Positions 38,657 through 54,234 of a stretch of DNA of 64,000 nucleotides are shown piece by piece; the stretch's first letter is position 1, and every line of letters begins with the position of its first letter. Made by a program: the position numbers and the translations under genes. This stretch comes from Flaccisagitta enflata (taxonomy: Eukaryota; Chaetognatha; Sagittoidea; Aphragmophora), in the NCBI GenBank assembly GCA_965153355.1, contig OZ231128.1, forward strand, positions 41,292,001 through 41,356,000. Reading direction: 5' to 3'. The notes under the pieces were generated by a model, which was not told the DNA's origin, did not search any database, and saw only the letters and a program-made list of their open reading frames with translations.

Positions 38657-39188
38657 CCAACAACAGACTGATGATAAACAAAATGTTTTATGCAACAATT
38701 AGGAGTTGAAATTACACCCGGTTGTAATGTTAAAAAATTGAAGCAATTTAAATTAGTTGTTTGTTACAGCCGGCTGTGGCTTAAGCAATTGATTGTTGCA
38801 TACAATATTCTGTTTGTGAGCAATATGTAGGATCAAAGCCAATGGTATGATATGTATACCTATAGCATATTATCCACTGACTGTATGGGTATAGTCATGG
38901 TGGACAAAAGCTTCCTACTTTCCTTCCGTCCTTCCTTCCTATCTTCCTGCCTTTCATCCCTCGTTTAATCATTCCTGCACACTTGTCTCATATGCCTATC
39001 CCTTTTAACTGTCAAGAGCAAATGTTTCCAAGGTAACACAATCAGTGAACCAAATTCAGCGAAACTTCGACAAGGGCCACATTTTGGGGTTAAAGTCATC
39101 ACATTTAGGACAAGGCCAACTCTGACGATCGCGGAGTCACTGAGTCTGAAACCGTCTGGTGGGAATCGCACCTGAGCAAAACTAACAG

Positions 39189-39314
<126 letters not shown>

Positions 39315-39504
39315 AATTTCGCCCAGGCCAGGTGCTCTGAAAGCGCCAAAAGAGAAACAAAACAGCGGGAAGCAGCCGTTCATGGCTGACTGAGCGTGGT
39401 GATGAGGTAATATACAATAGCCTGAAGATGAGCATCTTTTTCTATTCATGTCCTTAGAATATTGTCGATAATTTATGTCGATTATGGGTTCTACTCCCAT
39501 AAAG

Positions 39505-39527
39505 CCCGCCTGAAGGAGGCGGATAGT
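39505..39527. repeat. Short GC hairpin
   Basis: CCGCCTGAAGGAGGCGG is an almost perfect stem with a 3-4-base loop in otherwise unannotated DNA. Confidence 0.5.
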
Positions 39528-39993
39528 CAAAGGCACACCCGCCTTGCTGGCTGCTTCAGTGACTAAGTTGAAGGGGGAACAGGACAGTAGCATATGGAGC
39601 AAAGAGGAAACTGATAAAGGATTAGATCCCTAAATTATCAAAGCAGCAAAGATACAATTATGTGGGCCTCTTATCCTCATGGGACTTCCAAGGACCAATG
39701 TATAACTGGACAGTTGCCCTTATGTCTTACAGGACATCGTCATCTTTGTACAAACGCCCCGATTTATTGTCTATGACTTAAAAAAAATATATATGGACAC
39801 ATATTTGAGCACTTGTCATGTCGATTGGCCTTACTGATAAAACCTTTTCATTAACCATCATGAAGGTGCCTCTTTTTTAAAATTAATAAAACGTTTTTAG
39901 TGATTTAATGGAAAACAGTCGCAAAAGCATTTGATGGTCAGTGGTACCCGTGCCCTGCCTACGTAGGTTGTGTTTGAAGTTGATGTTAGAGCA

Positions 39994-40450
39994 GGGCAGC
40001 GGCCCCGAAGGGGTTGATGACTTATGCTCTCACACATAGGGGAAATATCTCCTCCTCCTCCTTCTCCTCCTTCTCCTTTGTACCCCCCACAAATCCCAGC
40101 CTCGAGGCCCAAATCCCAGCCTCGAGGCCCAAATCCCAGCCTCGAGGCCCAAATCCCAGCCTCAAGGACCAAATCCCAGCTTTGAGGCCAAAATCCCAGC
40201 CTTGAGGCCCAAATCCCAGCCTCAAGGCCCAAAACCTAGCCTGGAGGTCCAGCTGATCCCAGCCTTGAGGCCCAAATCTCAGCCTTGAGGTTGGGATCTG
40301 GGTCTCTTTGCTGAGATTTGGACCTCAAGGCTGGGATTTGGACCTCAAGGCTGGGATTTGAGGGGGGTACGAAGGAGAAGAAAGAGGAGGAGGAGAAATT
40401 TACCCTATGTGTGAAAGCATAGGTCATCGTCACCTTCGGGGCCGCTGCCC
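39994..40450. mobile_element. GGGCAGCGGCCCC inverted-repeat element with minisatellite, copy 3
   Basis: Left end GGGCAGCGGCCCCGAAGG then 'atgacttatgct'. The right end is the complement ('agcataggtcat' then CCTTCGGGGCCGCTGCCC). The interior has a 20-bp minisatellite, 'aaatcccagcctcgaggccc', about eight direct units at 40085-40240, and inverted units at 40260-40350. Confidence 0.75.
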
Positions 40451-41907
40451 AAAAAGTATTCACGACATCTTTCTCAGGATAAAGATATGTAAAGTGCCCG
40501 AGAATGTTTGTTAAAATCATCAGGATATTTTCATATATTCAGCTCAATTCAACGAGCAAGAAAAAAAATGTGATTTCATGATCGCTGCATCGCGTCTACA
40601 GAGAAGCCGTAAACATAAAATTTCGAAATTAACAACCGCCATTGAATTCCGCCTCTATTTTCGCTCTTCTTTCTTCTGCCTTACTCCCTCTTTTCCTCTC
40701 TTTCTTCCTCATCCTCTCACACCCTAAAATGGAAGCTTCAGACTGGATCAAGTTCTGAGAAATGGAAATATGAATCTGGATGCCATCACGGCATCAGTCT
40801 GAGCAAAGGGAGAGAGGGTCAAGGTCGCCTTCGGGGTCAGGATTGGGGTGAAGGCTGGGGTCAATCGGGGGAAAAAGGGAATGGAACTGCGAGAGAAAGA
40901 CAAGGCTTCGTGACACAAATCGGTGGGCAGGATAGAGCAGGAGGTTATTACTAAATGAACAAAAACCTTAGACCATTGATGAACAACGAGTTTTCTGATT
41001 GTTCCCTGCCCTGAGGGAATGTGTGCTAATGTTGCGCAACGCTTTTGATTTATCAGTGATTGAAGTGAAAGGAATAACTGAGGAGCAAATCGCAAGTTAT
41101 TTGAAAAAAAGGCCATAAACAGTTAAACACCCTCATTGAAGTGAAGTGAAATGTTAGGCCAGTCAGACATTTGATCAAAAGTTTATAGTTTTCCCCCCGC
41201 GATTAGAAAGATTTGACATATTGTCATATTGACAGCCGTAGAAATTTATGTAAAAAAGCAGTGGTCAAGGGGCAATATGAGGTCTGTGCTCTACAGGCCA
41301 GAAAGCCAAAAACCATAGTCTATAACCAGCTTGTTCATTACTATTTTGAGATCAAGTTGAGTAGTGCCCTAGGTGAATTGAAATGGATGTTACCAAACCC
41401 AATATCAGTAGTTTCAAATGGTTTGAAACCACCTGAGTCAGCTGCAAGAAGACGCTAATAGTTGCTGCCTAAATGATCATCATAAAATGAATTTCAAATG
41501 AAAATACTGAACTTAAACTGGTGTTGGTAACCATTAGCCATTCCTGTAGCTGTACTAAAGCATTGAAAAAATAGATTAATTCTATACCTGGTGTCACAGG
41601 CTCACAGTTTTACCTTCTTCCTGTTTGGTGAGAACGATAGGATAGGGCCAAATAACCTACTCTATGTCCCGGAAGGATAAAACAAAATATCGGTTAATAC
41701 GTTTTTTATGCCCTTGTACGACTTTCTTTCAACTGAAAGGAACCTCTTATTCTGAAGATGGGCGCCGATGGCCGAGTGAATTTGCAATATGTTGCATGAA
41801 ACGCAATAATACAAAGAAATAAAAAAGGTGATAAGCAGAGATGAAAGAAAGCCAATGTCTGCATTTGAATGCCATTTTCACGCAGTTGCACGCGACTTCT
41901 CGCGCAG
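40451..41907. other. Unannotated 1.45-kb stretch
   Basis: Two open frames here (plus 41213-41458, minus 40748-41116) show no recognisable domain or splice structure. I do not call them. Confidence 0.3.
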
Positions 41908-42487
41908 CCTTTTAGGTGCGTCCTTGCATGGCTGTGAGAGTGATTATCAATAGATCCGTCAGTCCGCCAGTATGACTATTGGTAGGTAATATGGAGTTTT
42001 CTTAACGCGACTTTTAAGATATTTTGATTTTTCGCATCTTTTTTATTCTTTACATTTTAAATCTTAAAGAGGCATTGTTTCATTCTTCATTTACCCTTTT
42101 CTTAATTATAATTTATGTTCATGTTCACTCAGCACTCATAATGCAGCCATGCTTCTTTCTGGTTCTGCATCTGCTCAATCCCTACTCTGTATTTTGACTT
42201 AATTCTTGTCGGTTGCTCGCTCAATCGACTTGCGACTTTATCAATCTATATGCACGCACTCGCTCACTAAGCCTCTCAGCTACTTTCTTTACTCTCTCTC
42301 TAATTCACGTTTGCACGCTATACAGTTCGGGCTCAGCTCTGCATAAATGCATATTAGGCCACGTATCATGAGAATCTTGATCAGCCGATTTACTAAGGAT
42401 CTTAGCAATTTACATTGGAGATGTATTATGCGTATCAAATTACGTCTTTAAGAGCGGTCGGTCACCATCTATCAGGTGCGCCACTAC
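41908..42487 (+). mobile_element. Possible HINE-like element start, remainder unclear
   Basis: 'ttttAGGTGCGTCCTTGCATGGCT' then 'gatccgtcagtccgccagt' looks like a decayed left end. A right end could not be assigned. Confidence 0.35.
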
Positions 42488-42781
42488 ACAAGTTGGCCTC
42501 TTGGCTTTAAATGGTCATATTTTAAATGGTCATACTTTATGGTTTTGCTTAATATAGTCTGACTTTATACGGTTTTACCTTATATGGTCTCACTTTACAA
42601 GGTCTTGCTTTATTTGGTCTTACTTTTTAATTATATGGTCTTATTTCATACTTCATGCTGTTGAAGTCAAAATGGTCATGCACATGCTGTAAATGGTCTA
42701 ATGATGATGAAGACGACGATGACGAAGATGACGATGACAACAACGACGATGGCAACGACGACCACAAAGATGATGATGAAT

Positions 42782-42835
<54 letters not shown>

Positions 42836-42928
42836 GTTCAATGATGATGATGACGACGACAATGATGACGACAACAACGATGACAACGACCGATATGGCG
42901 ATGATGATGATGAGGCTGCTGAATGTGT

Positions 42929-43008
<80 letters not shown>

Positions 43009-43162
43009 ATGATGATGATGATAATGATCATAATCATGTCAATGATGATGTTTACGATTATGATGATGCACTTTTATACCAAAATAATGACGGATTTCGC
43101 GATATTGATAAATGTGTAACCAACCAACCGACGGACGGATACAGCCAATTAAAGACGCATCT
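42488..43162 (-). mobile_element. HINE-like element with GAT array, inverted relative of 33831
   Basis: Read in complement it has AGATGCGTCT, 'ggctgtatccgtccgtcggt', 'aaaagtgcatcatcat', a CAT array, then 'agtaagacc'-type units, in the same order as 33831-34446. One arm of the terminal hairpin has been lost. Confidence 0.6.
42700..43065. repeat. (GAT)n array
   Basis: GAT units with GAC/ACG variants, purest at 42775-42830 and 42930-43020. Confidence 0.95.
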
Positions 43163-43252
43163 AACAACTTTCATAAGCAATTTACAACCATAAGTTGATG
43201 TGCTTTATGTGTACGGTGCAAAAAGTTCGCAAAAAAGAGAAATCGGAAAAGA

Positions 43253-43472
43253 ACAAGTGACGCGGGGTCACAATATCGTTGCGGACGGGTGGGCAGGGGC
43301 ATCTAACCCCCATCCACACCCCAAGTCCCCCACTCTCATACACAAAATGCATCTAAAACACAAGTTTTCGCACTTTTCGACTCATGTTCACGGACGGACC
43401 GACGTGACGGACGGACGGACGGACGGACGGACAAAGCTTCCTATAGGAGGCTTTGTCCGTCCGCAACTGAAA
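43253..43472 (-). mobile_element. HINE-like element, TTGCGGAC subfamily
   Basis: Contains GTTGCGGACGGGTGGGCAGG, 'ttttcgcacttttcgactca', a GGAC array, and ends 'aggctttgtccgtccgcaac'. Its 'catctaacccccat' interior is shared with 50228-50412. Confidence 0.65.
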
Positions 43473-43783
43473 ACAAAACAAGAAGCTTCATGAAATGAAG
43501 TTAACCGATTCTTCTATTTTTTTTTTCATGTCGTTTTATTAACTATGTATTTTGAGAAATAAGAGCTCTTTTCATTTATTTAGATATCCAGTACTTTTGT
43601 TCAATTTTCAAAGCATGTTATATGTTCAGTTTGAGGTTTTAGACACTAATATAATCCACATGAAGCAAAGCAGCCAAGAGCTTGATGAAAAAAAGAAGAC
43701 TACGAAGGAGAATGTTCTTTTTTTTCTCCTATGATATATATCCAAGGAAAAAATATTTTTGGCTCGTGATATGAATTTCCTAG

Positions 43784-43886
43784 AATGATTGTCGGACGGA
43801 CTGATGAGGCGGCGGCGGAAGCGGGCGGAAGCGGTGCTGCTGCAGTTCGTTCTTCTCCGACTTTTCACTACAACGTCAACATCGAT

Positions 43887-43917
<31 letters not shown>

Positions 43918-43983
43918 AAAGCGACGACGACAATGACGCACGCTTATTTCGGCTCAGTTGCACCTCCGGAATTGCGCGTGAAG
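43784..43983 (+). CDS. Possible exon with acidic run (hypothetical)
   Basis: A 200-base plus-strand segment is bounded by TTTCCTAG| and GAAG|GTAGAT. Only one frame is open throughout. It starts at an ATG at 43785 and holds an Ala/Gly-rich start, then eleven consecutive Asp, then an Arg-containing end (ARLFRLSCTSGIAREG). The Asp run could be a decayed GAC repeat like others in this window. No neighbouring exon was found and no family is recognised. Confidence 0.2.
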
Positions 43984-43986
43984 GTA

Positions 43987-43988
<2 letters not shown>

Positions 43989-44064
<76 letters not shown>
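43989..44064. repeat. (GA)n microsatellite
   Basis: Pure GA dinucleotides. Confidence 0.95.
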
Positions 44065-44071
<7 letters not shown>

Positions 44072-44597
44072 GTCAGAGGGACGAACCGATCGTAAGACAA
44101 AAAGACAAAGACAGACAAACCAACCGACAGAATGACAGACACATAGGCCTTATGGGCAGCCATAAAGCCAAAGAGAGACAGTGGGGACAACGGGATAGAC
44201 ACATTACGAGAAAGAGACAAAAATTTATGACATAAGATAAACAGAAGATGTTTTCATTGATGTGTAAAGATTGTAATGAAAATGGATGAAATCACAGAAG
44301 TTTCATTTTAGAGTCACAAAACATGGAGAAAGTCTGATGTGTTGCACCTATATCTGGCTCATCGGAGACTATTTTCAATTAGGCAAATATAAAGAATTTT
44401 AGCTTGCATGACGTCATAGAAAGGGAGACATAACAGAGAAACAGAGAGAACCTCACAGAGGCTTAAAGAAAAGACGGAAAATGTAAACAAGGTTTACATG
44501 AAGAAAATGAGAAGAGGAACAGAATGAATCTGTAATCGTTACCTCCACTTTACCTTCGCTCCTTCCTTCAATCCTTCTTGCGGACATACCCACTCAT

Positions 44598-44690
44598 AGA
44601 GTCGCTAAGCGAGCGGCTAAAAGGTTATGGACCGACCAACTGACCGACCGACAAACTTGCTTCTAAAATCACGTGCACGCGCTGGTAAAA
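44598..44690 (-). mobile_element. HINE-like element remnants
   Basis: AGTCGCTAAGCGAGCGGCT, a GACCGACC array (44630-44651) and a decayed hairpin, 'cacgtgcacgcgctgg'. Probably the right part of one copy, or two partial copies. Confidence 0.4.
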
Positions 44691-44742
44691 ACTGTTCGGA
44701 TAGGTTCACCAGTAAAATCAAGATGATTTCAATGTCATTGGG

Positions 44743-44915
44743 AAAAAAATCGAAAATCGTTTTTCGATTTTTTGAGTCCCAGGCACTGTCCGACCGATAC
44801 TTTAGGCGCTATGAATTTTTTATTTTTTCCCATTGACCTATGAATTTTTTATTTTTTTCTTTTTCCCAAAGATCGATATTTTTCATCCATCTCAATTTTG
44901 GGCCCTATGTAACAA
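44743..44915. mobile_element. Terminal-hairpin repeat, family D, copy 3
   Basis: Begins with the hairpin AAAAAATCGAAAA / TTTTTCGATTTTTT. The far end in complement reads 'gttacatagggcccaaaat' then 'tgaaaaatatcgat', matching 38360-38405. Confidence 0.5.
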
Positions 44916-44934
44916 CAAAAATGCGTTCAGCAGA

Positions 44935-45582
<648 letters not shown>

Positions 45583-45636
45583 GCGCATGAATGTAGTGAG
45601 GAGAGAGAAGGAATTAAAAAAAAAACAAAAACAATC

Positions 45637-45680
45637 TTACGATTTTTCTCCGGTCGGCGAGAGCCGCCTTTACTGGTATG
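45637..45680. repeat. Hairpin-bearing repeat end, copy 2
   Basis: 'cttacgatttttctccgg' then GGCGAGAGCCGCC and 'tttactggta', matching 7205-7260. Confidence 0.45.
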
Positions 45681-46027
45681 TGGCGTGTTGTTGAGCGAGA
45701 AACCGAGCGACTGACGGACAGAGTCTCATTTAGAGGAAAGAATGAAAGGTGAAAAAAAAATAAAGAAACGAGGAAGAAAGAAAAGAGGAAGGAAGAAAAG
45801 AAACGAAAGGACAAAAATACTCAGAAAAAAAAAGAAGAAAGGAACGGAAAAAGACGAATCGAAAGAGAAAATGAGCTTACAAAGGAAGTAACATATGGCG
45901 CTCTTGTGGAAAGGAAAATCGGAGGAGCGTCGATTGCTCTCACTGAGAGCGAGTGGATATCAATCTCAACGAGGTAAGGTTTTGGTCTCACATATCATCC
46001 AACGGGAGTGAGTAGGTGAGAAAACAT

Positions 46028-46457
<430 letters not shown>

Positions 46458-46686
46458 ATTTTCGCGCTGAAAAAAGCCGAAGGTGAGAATCTCCTCTTTT
46501 TCCTTGTCGAGAGGCGGCGAAAAAGCGGCGAAAAGCAGCGGAAGCGGCGAAAGCAACGCTCAACGTCAATGACGCCGACTTTATCGCACTTTGGGATGAA
46601 CTACTACTAGGAATGTGAAAGCAGTTGACCGCTCCCCATCTAATTTAGTGGCTAGGACAGCGACTAGAATTGAAACAAAAAAAACA

Positions 46687-47186
46687 AACAAGCCCAACAG
46701 GCCAACAGTCGCGTGCTACGTTACACACAATTACACAACTTCATACGCCAGAACTTCATACTAAATAACGTCTGTCCCAAAAAAAGTTACATTCTGAACC
46801 AATAACGACTGTCCAATAAAAAGTTGACAAAAAACCCAAAATACCCAAAATACCCAAAATACCCAAAAATACCCAAAAATGACCAAAAATACCGAAGAGT
46901 ACCCAAAACACCCAAAAATACCTAAAGATACCCAAAAATATCTATAAAAAGACAAAAATATCTGAAAGTGCCCTAAAATACCTGAAAAAACTACAATACC
47001 CTAAAGTACCTTGAAGTACCCTAAAGTACCCTAAAGTACCCTGAAATACCCTACAGTACCTTAAAATACCCAAAAAAATCTTAAAAAGTTGTAATTTTAA
47101 AAACGTGACGGACCGACGGACCTACCGACCTACCGACCTACCGACCGACACGGCAAGGTGTAGAGTCGCGTGCACGCGACTAAAAA
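46687..47186 (-). mobile_element. HINE-like element hosting an AATACCC minisatellite
   Basis: It starts 'caaacaagcccaacaggcca' with ACAGTCGCGTGC. The interior is a tandem array of 'aatacccaaa' / 'tacccta' units (about 46825-47080). Then come 'gacggaccgacggacctacc' and 'ggcaaggtgtag', and the terminal hairpin AGTCGCGTGCACGCGACT with AAAAA. Confidence 0.75.
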
Positions 47187-47266
47187 TGGTTACGGAATAC
47201 GGAGTTGATGGAAGTGTCAAGAATTTCGACAGGAAAATATAAATATAAATACTGAAAATCAGAATG

Positions 47267-47407
47267 AGCTCAATTATGTTATAGGCGGACTTCTGTTATG
47301 GCCAACAAAAGAAATAAAAAGAATCAACTTGATGGGACCATGAATTTGCATCTGTTATAGGCGGAATTCCGTTGGTGGCGGGTTCATTAGAGCGGAATTC
47401 AACTGTA
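47267..47407. mobile_element. MITE remnant ending in 'gaattcaactgta'
   Basis: 'gttataggcggacttctgtt' and 'gttataggcggaattccgtt' are repeated, and the right end 'gcggaattcaactgta' has the TACAGTTGAA-type terminus of TA-inserting elements. Confidence 0.45.
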
Positions 47408-48007
47408 GTCATTTTGAGTGACTGACTAACAGCCGCACAGCGATGCACAAAATCAGGCCGCTGTGTGTCTCCGTGAAATCTGGCTAATGCCGACATAACA
47501 GCGGCGATGCCGGCTTAACAACATCGTTGCCGACATTGTTGCCGATATCGTTGTCGACATCGTTGCCAACATTTTTCTATACTCTCGGTATGGAAATTGC
47601 CGGGAGGGGCGCCAGGTATGATGGCAACTACGAAATGCCCGACCCGTGGGGCCTTGAGCACGAAGCATTCATGCCAGGGTATAATGATGGACTGGGGGCG
47701 ATAGGGAATAGATGCATGCATGGGGCGATGGGCATGGGATTTAAGTTATGGAACAACATGGGGATTGAAGGCATCGGGTAGGTTGAAGCAATTGGGGATT
47801 GATCATTGCATTGGGACAGAATTTTGAAGGTATGGGAAGAGCAAGAGGTAAAAGCCTCCGTGGGTGGAAACGATCCAAAGATTCCATGGGCATGGACATC
47901 CTGAACGCGTTGTCGTACTTGCATTTGGTTTATCACTTAAATGGTAACAAGTAAACAACCAACGATCGCACATTTCATTATAAACTTTTAAAGCGTGCTG
48001 TTCATAG
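47408..48007. other. Unannotated stretch with CGTTGCCGACAT repeats
   Basis: 47495-47570 holds tandem 'atcgttgccgacattgttgc'-like units. An 84-codon plus frame (47527-47781) rich in Gly, Met and Trp has no recognisable domain, and I do not call it. Confidence 0.3.
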
Positions 48008-48106
48008 TCAAGATTCTTGTGTATAAAAGGAATTATGATACGGAAACAAGACATGAACGGGCCGAGCAGCTGCCAAAATGCAAAAAGACTCTGGAAGAGG
48101 CAGATG
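48008..48106 (+). CDS. Possible short exon (hypothetical)
   Basis: A 99-base segment lies between CATAG| and a strong donor, GATG|GTGAGT. It would be a symmetric phase 1-1 exon encoding a charged peptide with ETRHERAEQLPKCKKTLEEA. The upstream pyrimidine tract is weak, and no neighbouring exon or family is recognised. Confidence 0.2.
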
Positions 48107-48935
<829 letters not shown>

Positions 48936-49199
48936 CGGCGTTGATATGCATCAAATTTTTTTGCGCGTAGCCTTGACAGGATAATTTGTCCTAAATTGCC
49001 CGAGACTTTATTGGTTCATCGCCAGGAAAAAGCGCGGGAAAGTATATAGACCAAGACGCAAGACGTGGTAAAAGTCAGCACTCAACGTACAGGAAGCTAT
49101 CAACTTATACATCGCAAAATGAATCATGAAAGGCAATGTGCGACCGTAAAACGTGATGGGTAAAATGTAGGTTTGCGCTTAAATGATATTCATTCAGAA

Positions 49200-49276
49200 A
49201 TCATTGGGCCAACCTGGGCAGGGGAATCGCTGCAGTTCTATTGGGCGGGGCACAGAGTCGCGAAATACGCGGCTAA
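49200..49276 (-). mobile_element. HINE-like element, 3' portion
   Basis: 'aacctgggcaggggaatcg' and the terminal hairpin AGTCGCGAAATACGCGGCT followed by 'aaacc'. Confidence 0.4.
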
Positions 49277-49437
49277 ACCGTATTAACTCGCAAAAAATCT
49301 TTATACTTTAAATAGAAACCTAACATTGGTTAAGTATCATGGAGGTCGCGAGAAAAATACAGTTTCAAAAATGGTTACATTGACTCATTGCACGCCCAAG
49401 CAATAAGAAGGGCATGTGAATGTTCCAGTACAAAGAA

Positions 49438-49627
49438 TTTTTAGTTGCGGACACGCAACTCTATAAGAGGCTTTGTCTGTCCGTCCGTCCGTCCGTCTGT
49501 TGGTCTGTCGGTCCGTCGGTCCGTCAGTACGTCCGTCATGGTGATCGAGTTGGAAAGTGTGAAAACGCGCATTTTCGCCCCTGCCCACCCGTCCGCAACT
49601 GGTATTGGCCGTGTATCCGGCCTTGTT
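49438..49627 (+). mobile_element. HINE-like element, TTGCGGAC subfamily, best intact copy (190 bp)
   Basis: From left to right: TTTTT, hairpin AGTTGCGGACACGCAACT, 'ctataagaggctttgtctgt', a CCGT/CGGT tetranucleotide array, 'cgagttggaaagtgtgaaaa', 'cctgcccacc', the inverse motif GTCCGCAACT, then hairpin GGCCGTGTATCCGGCC and TTGTT. There is no coding capacity. The order (hairpin motif, microsatellite, inverse motif near the other end, second stem-loop) recalls Helentron-associated elements such as DINE-1. Assignment to that group is inference. Confidence 0.8.
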
Positions 49628-50227
49628 GATATTTATACTTCTTACCATCATGAGGCATAATTTTTTTTAAATAAAATTGTCCGATAAATTTCAGAGTTGT
49701 TGAAGCTTTAAACAAAAGGTTATTGTGGCCTAACCAGGCCGTGTTTAGTTAAGGCGGGCTACACTGAAAATCTCCAAAACATGACGAGTTCAAATCTGTT
49801 TTCATTTTATATCTACGACCACGCGCCGTGACGCGATGGGCAAAAGAAACTGCATGTTATTTATATAGAAAATAAAAGAAGATCCCAAACAATTTATATT
49901 TTCAAAGGGAAAAGTGATAGTGGTGAGCTGAAAACGTGACTGAGAGGTCAAGAGATATCCTCATGAATCGTAGTTTATTGTAATGCCCCGATTAATTGAA
50001 TCTTATTATGTGATATATTAGCGTAAAGCTAAAACTATTCTCTTACCAATTATGGTATATTAGGTAAGTTTTGAATAGAAATAATAATTGATTTACATCC
50101 CTACTGTAAGGAGAAAAAACAAGTTAAGTCGTCGTTTGATTTTTCGAAAGTCTCTAAAGAAAATTGAGCTGAAAGCAAATATGGAGTGCGATATGATAAA
50201 AAAATCGAATAAGAAAAACACAATATT
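49628..50227. other. Unannotated stretch
   Basis: No gene, repeat or motif recognised. Confidence 0.3.
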
Positions 50228-50412
50228 GACAGGTGGGCAGGGGCGTCCAACCCCCATCACACCCCATAACTCCCACCCTACAAAAATATACAAAGAGCAT
50301 CTGAAATGCTCGTTATCCCACTTTACGAGTCATTTCCATGGTGAGTGCATGGTCCAACGGACAGAACAACGGACGGAAAAAGCCTCTTATATAGTTATGT
50401 TTCCGCAACTAA
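50228..50412 (-). mobile_element. HINE-like element, TTGCGGAC subfamily, decayed
   Basis: 'aggtgggcaggggcgtccaa', 'cccactttacgagtcatttc', short GGAC units and the end 'tatgtttccgcaact' with AAAA. Confidence 0.55.
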
Positions 50413-51311
50413 AAAGAAATTTGCCGTGAAACTGTAAAAGCAATCGATCGTCTCACGCCCTCTTAAGTCTGATATCAGTTCATAAGATGATGCTTCTCAA
50501 TTTTCTTTCATCATTTTCATGTCTCATTCTCCAGAATCAAGATCAAGAGCATGATGTTGATGAGCTTCACCAGAAAAGAGATTTTGAAAAACATTTGGCG
50601 ATTATTTTGGAAACAAATCCACACATCGGCGGAGAGGAACAATTCGAGGAGAGATAGAGAGAGAGGAAATAAATCAATCCACAGATATGAAAGATTTGAA
50701 TATAATCAATGAGAAGAAAAATGAAAAAAACCAAAAAAAACCAAAAAAACATCGATAATGAGAATAGACATTGCCAAATTGGCTTTTGTTCTGGACTATC
50801 GCCAAAGGTAGATCATTCGTGTCGGAGAGGGCGTGGACAGAAATTTATCGGAGGGGGGAAACAATGAGGTGGGAGGGTGGAAATGTAAGGAAATAGGATG
50901 GAGGGAAATGGGAATTTGATGAGATGGAACGGTTGTAGTATGGGAGTGTGGGAGGGTGTAGAAATGAGGTGGTGTGAGGATGGAGAAATGAGGAGTTTAG
51001 AGCATGGTGGGGCAACTCTTGTAGAGCCATTACATAAATCAGCTCAATCAATTACTGCGTCCCTCCAACCGTCGATTGGCACTAACCACTTTTTTCCCAA
51101 GCCTGAAGAAGAGTGTGCAAAGCCTAGCAAAGGAGAATAAGTAAAAAACTCAAGGCTTAATTAAGCTAGAAGCCAACCAGCTAATAAACAACCTTGTTAA
51201 GTCAATAATTCTCCACGAGCGGCGCAGCCAAACTCGTTAGCGTCATAAATGCGTGGAAGAGGAAAGCCGGTTTAAGCTAAGTGAGCTTGCATATGTCATG
51301 CACGTTTAAAC
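50413..51311. other. Unannotated stretch
   Basis: Purine-rich around 50840-51000 (degenerate GGGAGGGTG-type). No gene. Confidence 0.3.
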
Positions 51312-51459
51312 AGCCGTACCTGCTAATAAGGCATACCCGCCAATGAGTCATCCAATTTAATGTCCAATGAAAGATTTTATAGTTATTTCTTTATTGGCAA
51401 TAGGGCAGCTTCACTATAAGGCAGTCCCTTGGAATGCGCTTTAGCGAAGCTCAACTGTA
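51312..51459 (+). mobile_element. TACAGT-family MITE, left end missing
   Basis: 'ctaataaggcatacccgcc', 'tagttatttctttattggca' and the right end 'agcgaagctcaactgta' align with the MITE at 10135-10312. Confidence 0.6.
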
Positions 51460-51733
51460 TTGAATAACACATGAACATAAGTACATAACATGGTATGAAT
51501 GACACACGATATGGCATGACATGATATGAAAACATCGGATAGATTCGAATCGGGCTTTGATTGGGGCATTGTGCAAAATTATGAAAAAAGACTTTTGCAA
51601 TGGGACGTCTGCCATGAAAAAAAAGAATACAGAGCAATGTGAAAAAAAAACCATACATGCACCTGAATCTATTAAAGTGATTACTCTATCAGTTTTACCG
51701 TCTGTCCATTTATGACCGTGCTTAATTCTGAGC

Positions 51734-51845
51734 ATTTTTTGTCGCGGACACGCGACTCTACACCTTTCCGTGTCTGTCCGTCCGTCCGTCCGTCCGTCCG
51801 TCCGGCAGTCCAAAATATGTGCGCGCGCGAGTAAGCGCCAAAAAG
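51734..51845 (+). mobile_element. HINE-like element, left end
   Basis: TTTTTTGTCGCGGACACGCGAC (hairpin) then 'tctacacctttccgtgtctg' and a CCGT array. The right end was not found. Confidence 0.6.
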
Positions 51846-52257
51846 TACACATAACATTTGTGTGCGTACGCCCGTTTTCAGTATACCGTCACAGATGTCA
51901 CGGATTGTGACTCAGTGAAACAAGAAATCTGTCATGACTCGAAAATCGACTGATTGCCAAAGTTAAACATCGAGGGAACTATTTTTAGGCTTTTCACGTC
52001 GCGCTCTACTTGTACCCGCATAATTCATTAGTGTTGCGTCTCAGGGGACTAATTTCGTCCTTTTTGCTGCTGACTGCTCACGAGTCATTTCGACCTACTT
52101 TTTGTCGTACGAATATTGAGAATGAGAGTCTCAAAGTTCTTGGTTTTAGATTTTCCTAAATGAATCATTTAATTATATGAATCTTCTTAAATGAATTATG
52201 TAATTATAGGAATCTATTTCTTCAAAGATCTTGACAAATCAACATTCAATGAAAAGG
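51846..52257 (+). promoter_or_regulatory. Upstream region of CYBA
   Basis: Sequence before the p22-phox start codon, presumably promoter and 5' UTR. A ~30-bp imperfect tandem repeat ('aaatgaatcatttaattata') lies at about 52155-52215. No core promoter element can be assigned with confidence. Confidence 0.3.

Positions 52258-54234
<1,977 letters not shown>

Noticed and set aside
43552-43734. A plus-strand frame with YVQFEVLDTNIIHMK that resembles a helical domain
   Set aside because: It is only 60 codons, AT-rich, without convincing splice sites, and the similarity is impressionistic.
47527-47781. A Gly/Met/Trp-rich 84-codon plus-strand frame
   Set aside because: It follows a tandem 'cgttgccgacat' repeat, has internal 'gatgggcatggg' repetition, no signal peptide and no recognisable family.
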